A stretch of 64,000 nucleotides of DNA, taken from positions 496,001-560,000 of the forward strand of contig CANNFQ010000001.1 in NCBI GenBank assembly GCA_947503925.1, read 5' to 3'. Positions 35,925-43,496 of this stretch are shown here, one piece after another. The position numbers and the translations under genes were made by a program. The notes under the pieces were generated by a model. The model did no database searches and was not told the origin of the DNA. It saw nothing but the letters and a program-made list of their open reading frames with translations. The DNA comes from an uncultured Paracoccaceae bacterium. Lineage in GTDB: Bacteria > Pseudomonadota > Alphaproteobacteria > Rhodobacterales > Rhodobacteraceae. Numbering within the stretch: the first letter of the stretch is position 1; every line of letters begins with the position of its first letter.

Positions 35925-36407
35925 ATGAGCAGCAATTCTGGCAAACGGATCACCGGACGGCGCGCCGGGGCAGTGGCCCTTGTGCTTGGTCTGGCCTGCG
36001 CATGCACGCCGATCAACCGGTATCACGGGTTTGCCCCGTCTGAATCGGAACTGTCCGCCGTGCAGGTTGGCCAGACGACCCGCGATTCTGTCATCGAAAA
36101 CTTTGGGCCGCCAACATCACGAGGCATTTTGCAGAATGACGCCTATTACTATGTGTCCAGCCAGTTCCGCCATTACGGAGCCTTTGCCCCGCAAGAGGTT
36201 GACCGTCAGGTGCTGGCCATAAGTTTTGGCCCGACCGGCGTTGTCAGCAATGTCGAACGCTTCACATTGGAAGATGGTCGCGTGGTCACGCTGGACCGTC
36301 GGGTGACGGATGACGGTATCAATGATGTCACGGTGTTGAGCCAGCTTCTGGGCAGTCTTGGCAATATTGATGCGGGCGCATTGCTGGGTGAACGCGAGCC
36401 GTTCTAG
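35925..36407 (+). CDS. bamE: Outer-membrane assembly lipoprotein BamE-like
   Basis: A 160-residue lipoprotein of the SmpA/OmlA (BamE) family, part of the BAM machine that inserts beta-barrels. It has an Arg-rich start (SSNSGKRITGRRAGAVALVL), lipobox near GLACAC (Cys around 27), then RYHGFAPSESELSAVQVGQT and RDSVIENFGPPTSRG, the hallmark of the fold. ATG 35925 was chosen by signal placement; a longer frame would add 43 unrelated residues. Confidence 0.92.
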   Translation: MSSNSGKRITGRRAGAVALVLGLACACTPINRYHGFAPSESELSAVQVGQTTRDSVIENFGPPTSRGILQNDAYYYVSSQFRHYGAFAPQEVDRQVLAISFGPTGVVSNVERFTLEDGRVVTLDRRVTDDGINDVTVLSQLLGSLGNIDAGALLGEREPF

Positions 36408-36760
36408 CAACGGTCGGTGGGTGTCATTAGGGGGCGCAACACCCCCAATCACGCTGTTTTTGCGAATCATCTGTTAATACTGGGAAATCGACCGATTTCG
36501 CCGGTCTGCAAAGCGTCGGCCAGACGTCGGCAAAACGTCGGACCCCTACGCGCGGAATTGGCCGATTAATGCAGCGTACGGCGTAAGTATGAACGCGCTG
36601 TTAATAACTGGTGTGGTCGGAAGTTGGAGATGAACGGTTCTATACTCTCGCGAGGTCCGCTTTGCGGACAAAGCGACCTTTCGATGCGGCTGCGCCAATG
36701 TCTACTTTGGCTACGACCATCGGTGACCATCAATTGAGATATCAGAGGACGGTTACTCAG
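36408..36760. other. Gene-poor stretch between bamE and a LysR gene
   Basis: 353 bp without a convincing gene. It holds the bamE terminator (36426-36460), three CGTCGG motifs spaced exactly 11 bp apart (36514, 36525, 36536), and the short hairpin GTCCGC-TTT-GCGGAC near 36655. An 89-codon frame at 36611 has no recognisable motif and I do not call it. The composition suggests a relic or regulatory DNA. Confidence 0.4.
36426..36460 (+). terminator. Probable terminator after bamE
   Basis: ATT-A-GGGGG (36426-36434) pairs with CCCCC-AAT (36442-36449) over a CGCAACA loop, with one bulged A, followed by CACGCTGTTTTTG. It lies 18 bp past the bamE stop. Confidence 0.5.
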
Positions 36761-37711
36761 CTACGTCACGGCAGAAACATCAGAACTGGACAATGCTGCT
36801 TCGGAGATCAGCCATTGGCGGAAGTGTTCGATCTCGAGTCTTCGTTGCGCCTTGGGCAACGTCACCAAGTAGTAGTGTAAGTCCGACGTAACCGTTTCGG
36901 TGAAACATCGTTTAAGCTGCCCACGCGACAGTTCATCTGCCACCAGTGACGTACGCACAAGTGCAAAGCCTTCGCTTCGTTTGCAGGCAGCGATCATGTC
37001 AGGAAAGGTATCGAATACCGGACCGTAATCAAATTCAGGTCGGTTCCCTTCCTCGCCGACCTCATTGAGTACACCACCAAATAATTGCAGCATCCAGCGA
37101 TCCCAATCAAGAACGGTGTGACGGGCTCCGGCATACCGCAGCAATGGCGCCGCCCACAGACCGTTTCGTTTAGGCAAAGAACGGGCTAACTCAGGTGAGC
37201 AGACAGCGAACTCCTCCTCCACAACAAGTCGCGTAGCAGAAAGAGACTCGTCTCCCGGACCGAGCCATATAGCGACATCGACGTCGCCTGATTTGAGATC
37301 AGCGCGCCGGTACTCAAGGACCATGTTCACACTGATCGCGGGGAACAGTTTGCAGAACTTCTCAAGCCGCGGCGCCAGCCATTGTGTGCAAAATTCCGGT
37401 GTGGCAGATACAACAAGTCGTTGCGACGCCTGAGCGGCCTGGGCGTCCTTGAATGCATCCCAAATCACATTTAGTCCGTTTTCAACCGCCGGAAGCAAGG
37501 CCATCCCCACTGCCGTAAGCTGCACGTGCGGCCTACTTCTTACAAACACAGCAGCGCCAATATGGGTTTCTAGTTGCGCAATCTGGTGGCTGATAGCGGT
37601 TTGTGTGAGGCCAATCGCTTGCGCTGCGCGTGTGAAGTTGCGGTGTTGAGCAACGGCGGCGAAAGCGCGAAGGCATTGGAGAGGTGGTATCGCGTTTGCT
37701 GGAACGATCAT
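36761..37711 (-). CDS. LysR-family transcriptional regulator, GcvA-like
   Basis: A 316-residue LysR regulator: N-terminal winged HTH (PPLQCLRAFAAVAQHRNFTR, then AAQAIGLTQTAISHQIAQLE, 9-60) and a C-terminal periplasmic-binding-like effector domain from about 95 (LVVSATPEFCTQWLAPRLEK). It belongs to the GcvA/AmpR-like subgroup by the PPLQ-L-RAF start. LysR genes are normally divergent from a target, but the right side has only a 42-codon frame and 430 bp of non-coding DNA, so the target may be lost or distant. Confidence 0.88.
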   Translation of the reverse strand: MIVPANAIPPLQCLRAFAAVAQHRNFTRAAQAIGLTQTAISHQIAQLETHIGAAVFVRSRPHVQLTAVGMALLPAVENGLNVIWDAFKDAQAAQASQRLVVSATPEFCTQWLAPRLEKFCKLFPAISVNMVLEYRRADLKSGDVDVAIWLGPGDESLSATRLVVEEEFAVCSPELARSLPKRNGLWAAPLLRYAGARHTVLDWDRWMLQLFGGVLNEVGEEGNRPEFDYGPVFDTFPDMIAACKRSEGFALVRTSLVADELSRGQLKRCFTETVTSDLHYYLVTLPKAQRRLEIEHFRQWLISEAALSSSDVSAVT

Positions 37712-38144
37712 GAAATTCCATCATGGGCAGAATGCTGATGTTTCATTTCTTTTTGCATAAGGTATGTGCCTCTATGTGGTATGTCTATCCTTCGTACCAT
37801 TTATCAAACCGTGAAAAAATTTGCTAACTTGGTATTGCAAAAACGGACTTACCCATCACCGCCGGAAACCAACGCGCTTCGCCGGGACATTGGGCTTCCA
37901 GAAAGACCGGGTAAAATTTCGGACTGGTGGGAGCTCTAAGGCCGGGTGCTGACAAAAAAGTGGGTTTTTGGTGGTAAGTAAGCAATTTCGCACCAAAGAT
38001 GTGACCTAAATGGTTCTAGGCATTTCCTCACAGAACATCTGAAACCGGCATTCGCGGCGTTGCAGAATTTCAGTAATTTGGGTTCATTGCGGACTCTCGT
38101 TTTTCCACATAACCGTGATTTGACCCCGATACCGGGTATCCTGA
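37712..38144. other. 433-bp stretch without a clear gene
   Basis: Contains the lacI-unrelated upstream region of the LysR gene, a 42-codon candidate small gene (37811-37939), and then about 200 bp in which no frame, repeat or hairpin stands out. A 70-codon leftward frame at 37936-38148 has unusual composition for this genome and is not called. Confidence 0.4.
37811..37939 (+). CDS. Possible small protein divergent from LysR
   Basis: GTG-started frame of 42 codons: VKKFANLVLQKRTYPSPP, then NALRRDIGLPERPGKIS and a WWEL end. The RRDIGLPE segment looks like the C-terminal part of short DUF1127-type roseobacter proteins, and divergence from the LysR start would fit a regulated partner. There is no clear SD, and codon use is not decisive. 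Could equally be non-coding. Confidence 0.28.
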   Translation: MKKFANLVLQKRTYPSPPETNALRRDIGLPERPGKISDWWEL

Positions 38145-38600
38145 TCACGCAGCCGCGTCGATCGGGTGGGGTGTTCGGAAGCCGACGGCGAGTCGGTTCC
38201 AGGTGTTGATTGTCCCGATTGCCACGCTGAGTTTTACGATCTCTTCATCCGTGAAATGGGCGCGCATGGCGTCGTAATCCTGATCGGATGCGCCGCTGCT
38301 GCTGATATTGGTCAGCGCCTCTGTCCAGCCGAGCAGGGCGCGCTCGCGGGGCTCAAAGATGCTGGCTTCGTGCCAGACGCTGACAAGGGCGATCCATTGT
38401 TCACTGAGCCCGTCTTTACGCGCCTCTTTGGTGTGCATATCGACGCAATAGGCGCAGCCGTTGATTTGTGAGGCCCGCAGTTTCAGCAGGTGGATCAACC
38501 GGTGGTCCAGCCCCGATTCTGTGCTGACATATTGTTCCAACTGCCTGACGGCTTCGAATGCGTCCGGTGCGGTTTTGATATAGTTGAGGCGGGCGGTCAT
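38145..38600 (-). CDS. AhpD/carboxymuconolactone-decarboxylase-family protein
   Basis: A 151-residue all-helical protein with the AhpD-like redox motif CAYCVDMHTKEARKDG (CxxC then His), the proton-relay pattern of alkylhydroperoxidase-type proteins. The N-terminal HRLIHLLKLRASQINGCAYC and later FTDEEIVKLSVAIGTINTWN are family hallmarks. Co-transcribed 12 bp after an Rrf2-type regulator, so likely redox- or peroxide-responsive. Substrate not known. Confidence 0.88.
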   Translation of the reverse strand: MTARLNYIKTAPDAFEAVRQLEQYVSTESGLDHRLIHLLKLRASQINGCAYCVDMHTKEARKDGLSEQWIALVSVWHEASIFEPRERALLGWTEALTNISSSGASDQDYDAMRAHFTDEEIVKLSVAIGTINTWNRLAVGFRTPHPIDAAA

Positions 38601-38612
38601 TGATCTATCCTT

Positions 38613-39116
38613 TCAGCCTGTTTTGGTTTGGCGCATGTGTTGATCGAAAAAGGCGCAGCCCCGTGCGGCGATGGAGCCGTCATCATCTGCCATCACGTCG
38701 CGCATCAGATCGGCGATGCTGACCTGCGCCAATTCCCGGCGATAGGCCCGTTCCGCGCGTAGCATGGCGGCGTTGATCTGGCAGGGGGCGGTAAAGCTTT
38801 CCTTTGGCAGGGGGTCGTAGCCTTGCTGCCGGATTTCCTTGCAGCGGAAGGCCGGTTCGGGCCCTTCGACGGCCAGAACAATATCGAGCAGGGTGATGTT
38901 TGCGGGGGTTTTGCCCAACATATAGCCGCCCTTTGGCCCCGGCAGTGTTTTGACGATCCCGGCACTGGACAATGCTTGCAGATGCTTGAGCAGATAGCTG
39001 GTCGAGACCCCGTGAAACGCCGCCAAGGCCTGCGCCGAGAGCAGCCCGTCAGGGGGTAATCCGGCGAGCAGTGTCACCGCATGGATTGCCTGTTCAACGC
39101 CATCACCGAGTTTCAT
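38613..39116 (-). CDS. Rrf2-family transcriptional regulator
   Basis: A 167-residue regulator with Rrf2 HTH: LLSAQALAAFHGVSTSYLLK, then HLQALSSAGIVKTLPGPKGG. Three Cys (FRCKEI, APCQIN, RGCAFF) are spaced wider than in IscR or NsrR, so an Fe-S cluster is uncertain; thiol sensing is possible. It is the first gene of a two-gene leftward operon with the AhpD-like gene, preceded by a 27-bp pseudo-palindrome (39134-39160) that is its likely own operator. Confidence 0.88.
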   Translation of the reverse strand: MKLGDGVEQAIHAVTLLAGLPPDGLLSAQALAAFHGVSTSYLLKHLQALSSAGIVKTLPGPKGGYMLGKTPANITLLDIVLAVEGPEPAFRCKEIRQQGYDPLPKESFTAPCQINAAMLRAERAYRRELAQVSIADLMRDVMADDDGSIAARGCAFFDQHMRQTKTG

Positions 39117-39133
39117 GACTGCCCCAAAAATCG

Positions 39134-39160
39134 AATCATGGATAAAATGTATCTATGATT
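39134..39160. promoter_or_regulatory. 27-bp pseudo-palindrome upstream of the rrf2 gene
   Basis: AATCATGGATA-AAATG-TATCTATGATT has 11-bp arms with one mismatch. It lies 18-44 bp before the rrf2 start, where a repressor would block transcription. The core GATA-N5-TATC resembles Rrf2-family sites. Binding is inferred. Confidence 0.6.
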
Positions 39161-39242
39161 ATGCAGGCGTCAAGATGCGATATTGATCCAGTATTGAACC
39201 ATTTCAAAATCCGCACTACGCTGATCGGGCCCCGATGTGGGG

Positions 39243-39385
39243 CGTTCTCAGGGCGGGGCGGAATTCCCCACCGGCGGTATGGGTCATTTGGCCCGAGCCC
39301 GCGAGCGCCTTTGGCTTTGCCAAAGGGTCAAGCAGATCAGGTGCGATGCCTGAGCCGACGGTCATAGTCCGGATGAAAGAGAGCG
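39243..39385 (+). ncRNA. FMN riboswitch (RFN element)
   Basis: All conserved RFN pieces are present in order: P1 strand CGTTCTC, AGGGCGGGGCGGAATTCCCC, ACCGGCGGTATG, GAGCCCGCGAGCGCC, CAGATCAGGTGCGATGCCTG, AGCCGACGGTCATAGTCC, GGATGAAAGAGAGCG closing P1 (CGTTCTC with GAGAGCG). It binds FMN and lowers expression of the DMT transporter gene 78 bp downstream. Confidence 0.95.
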
Positions 39386-39413
39386 GTGCAAATAGCAGGC
39401 TTTGGCCTGTTAT

Positions 39414-39458
39414 CTGTCCTGTTTTGCCTTGGGTCATGCGCAAGACAAGAAAGGACAG
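39414..39458 (+). promoter_or_regulatory. Riboswitch expression platform: SD-sequestering hairpin
   Basis: CTGTCCT (39414-39420) pairs exactly with AGGACAG (39452-39458), which contains the ribosome-binding AGGA just before ATG 39464. An inner CTTG/CAAG pairing strengthens it. No T-run follows, so control looks translational. An upstream CAGGC-GCCTG hairpin (39396-39410 area) may belong to the switch. Confidence 0.7.
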
Positions 39459-39463
39459 ATGCG

Positions 39464-40321
39464 ATGATCCAGATGGAAATGAAGACCGGGGCCGTGATGG
39501 GCCCTTTGTATTTTGTCACTGCGGGCGCGCTGTTTGCAGGCGCCAACACGGCGGTACAGGGGGCGGGGATGCTGCATGGCGTCCCATCGCCGACCATTGT
39601 GTTCTGGCAATATGTCATTGCCCTGGCGGTGATCGTGCCGTCGGTTTGGTATGCCTCCTGGCGTACTGGCCAGTTGCCGATGCATCTACTGCGTGTCGTG
39701 CTGGCCGCTATCGGTGTCCAGCTCTGGGTCGCGGGGCTCGCAGTTGTGCCGATCTGGCAGGCGGTGGCCTTGATCTTGACCTCCCCTTTGTTCGTCAGCC
39801 TCGGGGCGGGGCTGTTTTTGGGTGAGGCATTAACCTCGACCCGGATCTGGGCGGTGGTGTTGGGGGCGTTTGGCGGTGTGCTGATCCTCGCCCCTTGGCA
39901 GGAAGCCTTTGCCTGGACCGCATTATTGCCGGTGGGGGCTGCCGCGTTCTGGGCCGCCTCATCTCTGGTGGCCAAGCGATTGACCCAGACGGAGGCCGCA
40001 TCAACCCTGACCTTGTATCTGGTGGTGTTGCTGGTCCCGGTGAATGCTTTTGCGGCTTTGGGGTCCGGATTTTCCGTCGCATCGGATGCGCTGTGGTTGG
40101 TGGGCCTGTCGGGCCTGTTAATCGCGGCGGCCCAATATCTGCTGGTACGGGCCTATGTTGTGGCTGATGCTGCCTATCTTCAGCCGTTTGATCATCTAAA
40201 ACTGCCGTTGAATGTGGGGCTTGGGCTGGTGTTTTTCGGCTTTGCCCCGCCCGGTCTGATGTGGGTCGGGGCTGCTGTGATCCTGATTGCCGGGGCCTGG
40301 GTGATGCGGGAGGAGGTTTGA
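39464..40321 (+). CDS. ribN: DMT/EamA-family transporter, probable riboflavin importer (RibN-like)
   Basis: A 285-residue protein with ten hydrophobic helices in two EamA halves (GPLYFVTAGALFAGANTAVQ first, LLPVGAAAFWAASSLVAKRL second). The FMN riboswitch directly ahead makes a flavin-related cargo very likely; riboswitch-linked DMT transporters named RibN import riboflavin in proteobacteria. ATG 39464 follows AAGGACAG; the frame further upstream is riboswitch and platform. Named by context plus family. Confidence 0.85.
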   Translation: MIQMEMKTGAVMGPLYFVTAGALFAGANTAVQGAGMLHGVPSPTIVFWQYVIALAVIVPSVWYASWRTGQLPMHLLRVVLAAIGVQLWVAGLAVVPIWQAVALILTSPLFVSLGAGLFLGEALTSTRIWAVVLGAFGGVLILAPWQEAFAWTALLPVGAAAFWAASSLVAKRLTQTEAASTLTLYLVVLLVPVNAFAALGSGFSVASDALWLVGLSGLLIAAAQYLLVRAYVVADAAYLQPFDHLKLPLNVGLGLVFFGFAPPGLMWVGAAVILIAGAWVMREEV

Positions 40322-40345
40322 TATGGCGCCACGTTCGTGACGGAG

Positions 40346-40490
40346 CCAATTTCTCTGAGAGAAATTGGATCAAATCCTCCAAGAGGATTTGTTTTCAGAC
40401 TTTCAGGAAAGTCTGATTTGTTCCGTAAACCGGAGGTGCGCATGAACGCGCACCTCATGGGTTTTGTGTTTTGTAGGATGGGTGACTTCA
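40346..40490. repeat. String of consecutive hairpins between convergent genes
   Basis: Four perfect inverted repeats follow one another: CCAATTTCTC-TGA-GAGAAATTGG (40346-40368), CAAATCCTC-CAA-GAGGATTTG (40371-40391), CAGACTTTC-AG-GAAAGTCTG (40396-40415) and AGGTGCGC-N6-GCGCACCT (40434-40455). A fifth, AGGATGGGTGA with TCATCCATCCT (about 40474-40497), runs into the msrB stop codon. Arms are 8-11 bp with 2-6 nt loops and all differ in sequence. Lies between ribN and msrB, which converge. Confidence 0.85.
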
Positions 40491-40883
40491 TCCATCCTCG
40501 GGTTCAAATTCCAGCGCCACCCCATTGATGCAATAGCGCAGCCCGGTTGGTTGTGGTCCGTCGGGGAAGACATGCCCCAGATGCGCGTCGCATCGGTTGC
40601 AGTGCACCTCGGTCCGTTTCATGAAAAAGCTGCGGTCGACGCTTTCGCCGACCATGTCGCCGTCGACCGGTTGGTAGAATGACGGCCAGCCTGTGCCGCT
40701 GTCGAATTTATGCGCTTGGTCGAAAACCGGTGCGCCGCAGCAGGTACACATATAGGTGCCCGGCTCTTTGGGAAAATCTTCGTGCGTGCCTGCCCGTTCC
40801 GTCCCGTGTTTGCGCGTAACCTTATAGGCCAGATCAGAGAGTTGCGCCCGCCATTCGGCGTCGGATTTGATCACTTTATCCAT
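40488..40883 (-). CDS. msrB: Peptide-methionine (R)-S-oxide reductase
   Basis: Repairs methionine-R-sulfoxide in proteins. It is 131 residues with two zinc Cys pairs (CTCCGAPVF near 48, HCNRCDAHLGHVF near 94), the substrate region FDSGTGWPSFYQP, and the catalytic Cys in LRYCINGVALEF. No signal peptide, so cytoplasmic. Its last codons overlap the end of the hairpin string. Confidence 0.95.
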   Translation of the reverse strand: MDKVIKSDAEWRAQLSDLAYKVTRKHGTERAGTHEDFPKEPGTYMCTCCGAPVFDQAHKFDSGTGWPSFYQPVDGDMVGESVDRSFFMKRTEVHCNRCDAHLGHVFPDGPQPTGLRYCINGVALEFEPEDG

Positions 40884-40957
40884 GTGTTTTTGTCATCCTT
40901 CCGTCATGTTGTTGGGTAACGTAGGGTGCGGGTGACGCTTCGCCAAGGTGAACAGTA

Positions 40958-41668
40958 ATGACAATTCCGTTTCTCAAGGGTCGGTATCGGGTGCGCTTTG
41001 CTGCCCATGATGCCGATTTGCGCGCTTGTCAGCGTTTGCGTCACTTGTGTTTTTTCGGCGTGCCGGGTGTTGATGCGGATGCTTATGATGCTGATTGCCA
41101 ACATGTCATGGTCGAGGGTCAGGCGGGTCGACTGGTCGCATCGCTGCGCCTGTCCGAAGGGCCAGCGGCGAATGGTTATGCCGCGCAGTTTTATGACCTG
41201 TCCCGTTTGATCGCCCTTGATGTGCCAATGTTGGAGATTGGCCGGTTTTGCGTGGCCCCGGATGTGCAGGATGCGGATGTTTTGCGCATGGTTTGGGCGG
41301 CTTTGACTGCTCATGTCGATGCGCGGGGCGTTGGGCTGCTGTTTGGCTGTGCCAGCTTTGCCGGAACGGATCCGGGGGTTTATGGCCGCGCCCTGAGCCG
41401 GTTAGCCCGGCATTCGGGCCCCGACCATTTGCGCCCCATGGCGCGTTGTGTGGCGTTCCCGTTGGCCAGTGAACGGCCCAGCGGCCCTGCGCCGTTGCCC
41501 CCCTTGCTGCGCACCTATCTGGCGATGGGAGGTTGGGTTGGTGATGCGCTGGTTGTGGACCCTGCGCTGCAGACCATGCATGTCTTCACCTGTCTTGAGG
41601 TGGGGAAAGTGCCCGCCGCCCGCGCCCGCGCCCTGCGCGCCCTTGCGCAGGAGGCTGCGCTGACGTAG
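40958..41668 (+). CDS. OlsB-like ornithine/acyl-ACP N-acyltransferase
   Basis: A 236-residue protein of the GNAT-like OlsB/hemolysin family (L-ornithine N-alpha-acyltransferase), the first step toward ornithine lipids. The N-terminal YRVRFAAHDADLRACQRLRH, LEIGRFCVAPDVQDADVLRM near 90 and LFGCASFAGTDPGVYGRALS near 128 are the family's landmarks. An OlsA partner is not in the window. AAGG lies 9 bp before the start. Confidence 0.8.
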   Translation: MTIPFLKGRYRVRFAAHDADLRACQRLRHLCFFGVPGVDADAYDADCQHVMVEGQAGRLVASLRLSEGPAANGYAAQFYDLSRLIALDVPMLEIGRFCVAPDVQDADVLRMVWAALTAHVDARGVGLLFGCASFAGTDPGVYGRALSRLARHSGPDHLRPMARCVAFPLASERPSGPAPLPPLLRTYLAMGGWVGDALVVDPALQTMHVFTCLEVGKVPAARARALRALAQEAALT

Positions 41669-41677
41669 CAGGCGGAT

Positions 41678-43486
41678 ATGGCAAAGGCACCGCTTCTCCA
41701 GATTTCTGATATTGCGCTTACCTTCGGGGGCGATCCTGTATTTGAGGACCTGTCGTTGGTCGTCCAACCCGGTGATCGCGTGGCTTTGGTGGGCCGCAAC
41801 GGGTCGGGGAAATCGACTCTGATGAAGGTGATGGCGGGTCTGGTCGAGGCCGATAGCGGCACCCGCGTTTTATCCCCCGGTGTGACCGCCGGTTACATGG
41901 AGCAGGACCCGTCGATGGCCGGATGCGCCACCCTTGGTGACTATGCTGCCAGCGGGTTGGAACCGGACGAAGCCTATAAGGTTGAAATGGTGGCCGAAGG
42001 GCTGAAATTTGATCCTGCCGGTGATGTGGTCACCGCGTCGGGTGGAGAGCGTCGCCGCGCGGCATTGGCCAAGCTGATGGCCGAGGCCCCGGAACTGATG
42101 TTGCTGGATGAGCCGACCAACCACTTGGATATCGAGGCGATTGCCTGGTTGGAACAGGAATTGAAACAGACTCGCGCGGCGTTTGTTCTTATTTCGCATG
42201 ACCGCGCCTTTTTGCGTGCCTTGACCCGCGCCACGCTGTGGATTGATCGCGGGCAGGTCCGCCGGGCAGAGCAAGGGTTTGATCGCTTTGAAGAATGGCG
42301 CGACAAGATCTGGGAAGAAGAAGACCAGCAGCGCCACAAGCTGAACCGCAAGATCAAGGCAGAGGCCCGGTGGGCTGTTGAAGGGATTTCGGCGCGACGC
42401 AAGCGCAATCAGGGCCGGGTGCGTGCCTTACAAGAATTGCGTGCTGAACGGGCCAGCCAGATCAAGCGGCAGGGCACGGCGGCAATGGTGTTTGAGGGTG
42501 GTCCGACCTCTGGCAAGAAGGTGATGGAGGCCTTTGGCCTGACCAAATCATTTGACGGCAAGCAGATCGTGGAAGGGTTGGACCTGACCGTGCAACGCGG
42601 CGACCGGATCGCCTTTGTTGGCCCCAATGGTGTGGGCAAGACCACGCTGATCAAGATGCTGTTGGGGCAGGTGGCCCCTGATGCCGGGTCGGTCAAGCAG
42701 GGCACCAATCTGGATATCGCAGTGTTTGATCAGACCCGTGCGGCACTGAAGCCTGAAATGTCGCTTTGGGACAACCTCGCCAATGATCCCGAACTGGGTG
42801 TGTCGGGTAAATCCGATCAGGTGATGGTGCGTGGGCAGCCGAAACATGTGGTAGGGTATCTCAAGGAGTTTCTGTTTGACGAGGCGCAGGCCCGCGCGCC
42901 GGTTCGGTCCCTGTCAGGTGGTGAAAAGGCCCGGCTGTTGCTGGCCCGGCTGATGGCGCGGGAAAGCAACCTGTTGGTCCTCGACGAACCAACCAATGAT
43001 CTGGATATCGAAACGCTGGATCTGTTGCAGGATATACTGGGCGAATATGACGGCACTGTCCTGCTGGTCAGCCATGACCGTGATTTTCTGGACCGGGTGG
43101 CCACAACGACCATTGCCATGGAGGGTAATGGGCAGGCGGTTGTTTATGCAGGCGGCTGGAGCGATTATCGCAGCCAGCGCGGGGCTGATTTTGCAGAAAG
43201 TCCCGTGGCCCCGAGATCGGCGCCGAAAAAGGATAAGCCTGCACAGGTGAAACAGGTCGCTGCTGGGCTGTCATTTACTGAAAAGCACCGGTTGGAAGAG
43301 CTACCCGGGGTCATTGACCGGCTGGGGGCCGAGATTGCCAAGCTGGAAGGTCTGCTGGCTGATCCTGAATTGTTTACGCGCGAGCCGGTCAAGTTCCAGA
43401 AGGCGACAGACGCTTTGGTGGCCCGGCAGGGCGCCTTGGCTGCCGCCGAGGATGAATGGTTGATGTTGGAAGAGAAGGCGGGTTAG
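41678..43486 (+). CDS. ABC-F family ATPase (Uup-like)
   Basis: A 602-residue soluble protein with two ABC cassettes and no membrane segments: Walker A GRNGSGKST near 41 and GPNGVGKTT near 314, signatures SGGERRRAALAKLM near 114 and LSGGEKARLLLARLM near 410, Walker B MLLLDEPTNHLD and LLVLDEPTNDLD. The linker with RRKRNQGRVRALQELRAER and a C-terminal coiled coil (from about 525) fit Uup/Etta-type ribosome-associated factors. It starts 9 bp after the OlsB-like gene. Confidence 0.92.
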   Translation: MAKAPLLQISDIALTFGGDPVFEDLSLVVQPGDRVALVGRNGSGKSTLMKVMAGLVEADSGTRVLSPGVTAGYMEQDPSMAGCATLGDYAASGLEPDEAYKVEMVAEGLKFDPAGDVVTASGGERRRAALAKLMAEAPELMLLDEPTNHLDIEAIAWLEQELKQTRAAFVLISHDRAFLRALTRATLWIDRGQVRRAEQGFDRFEEWRDKIWEEEDQQRHKLNRKIKAEARWAVEGISARRKRNQGRVRALQELRAERASQIKRQGTAAMVFEGGPTSGKKVMEAFGLTKSFDGKQIVEGLDLTVQRGDRIAFVGPNGVGKTTLIKMLLGQVAPDAGSVKQGTNLDIAVFDQTRAALKPEMSLWDNLANDPELGVSGKSDQVMVRGQPKHVVGYLKEFLFDEAQARAPVRSLSGGEKARLLLARLMARESNLLVLDEPTNDLDIETLDLLQDILGEYDGTVLLVSHDRDFLDRVATTTIAMEGNGQAVVYAGGWSDYRSQRGADFAESPVAPRSAPKKDKPAQVKQVAAGLSFTEKHRLEELPGVIDRLGAEIAKLEGLLADPELFTREPVKFQKATDALVARQGALAAAEDEWLMLEEKAG

Positions 43487-43496
43487 AGGCCTGAGC

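Noticed and set aside
37936..38148. 70-codon leftward frame next to the AhpD-like gene
   Set aside because: Cys/Arg/Phe-rich composition unlike this genome's proteins, no ribosome site, no motif.
40337..40528. 63-codon frame starting MTEPISLREIG
   Set aside because: Made almost wholly of the hairpin arms; structure, not coding, explains the sequence.
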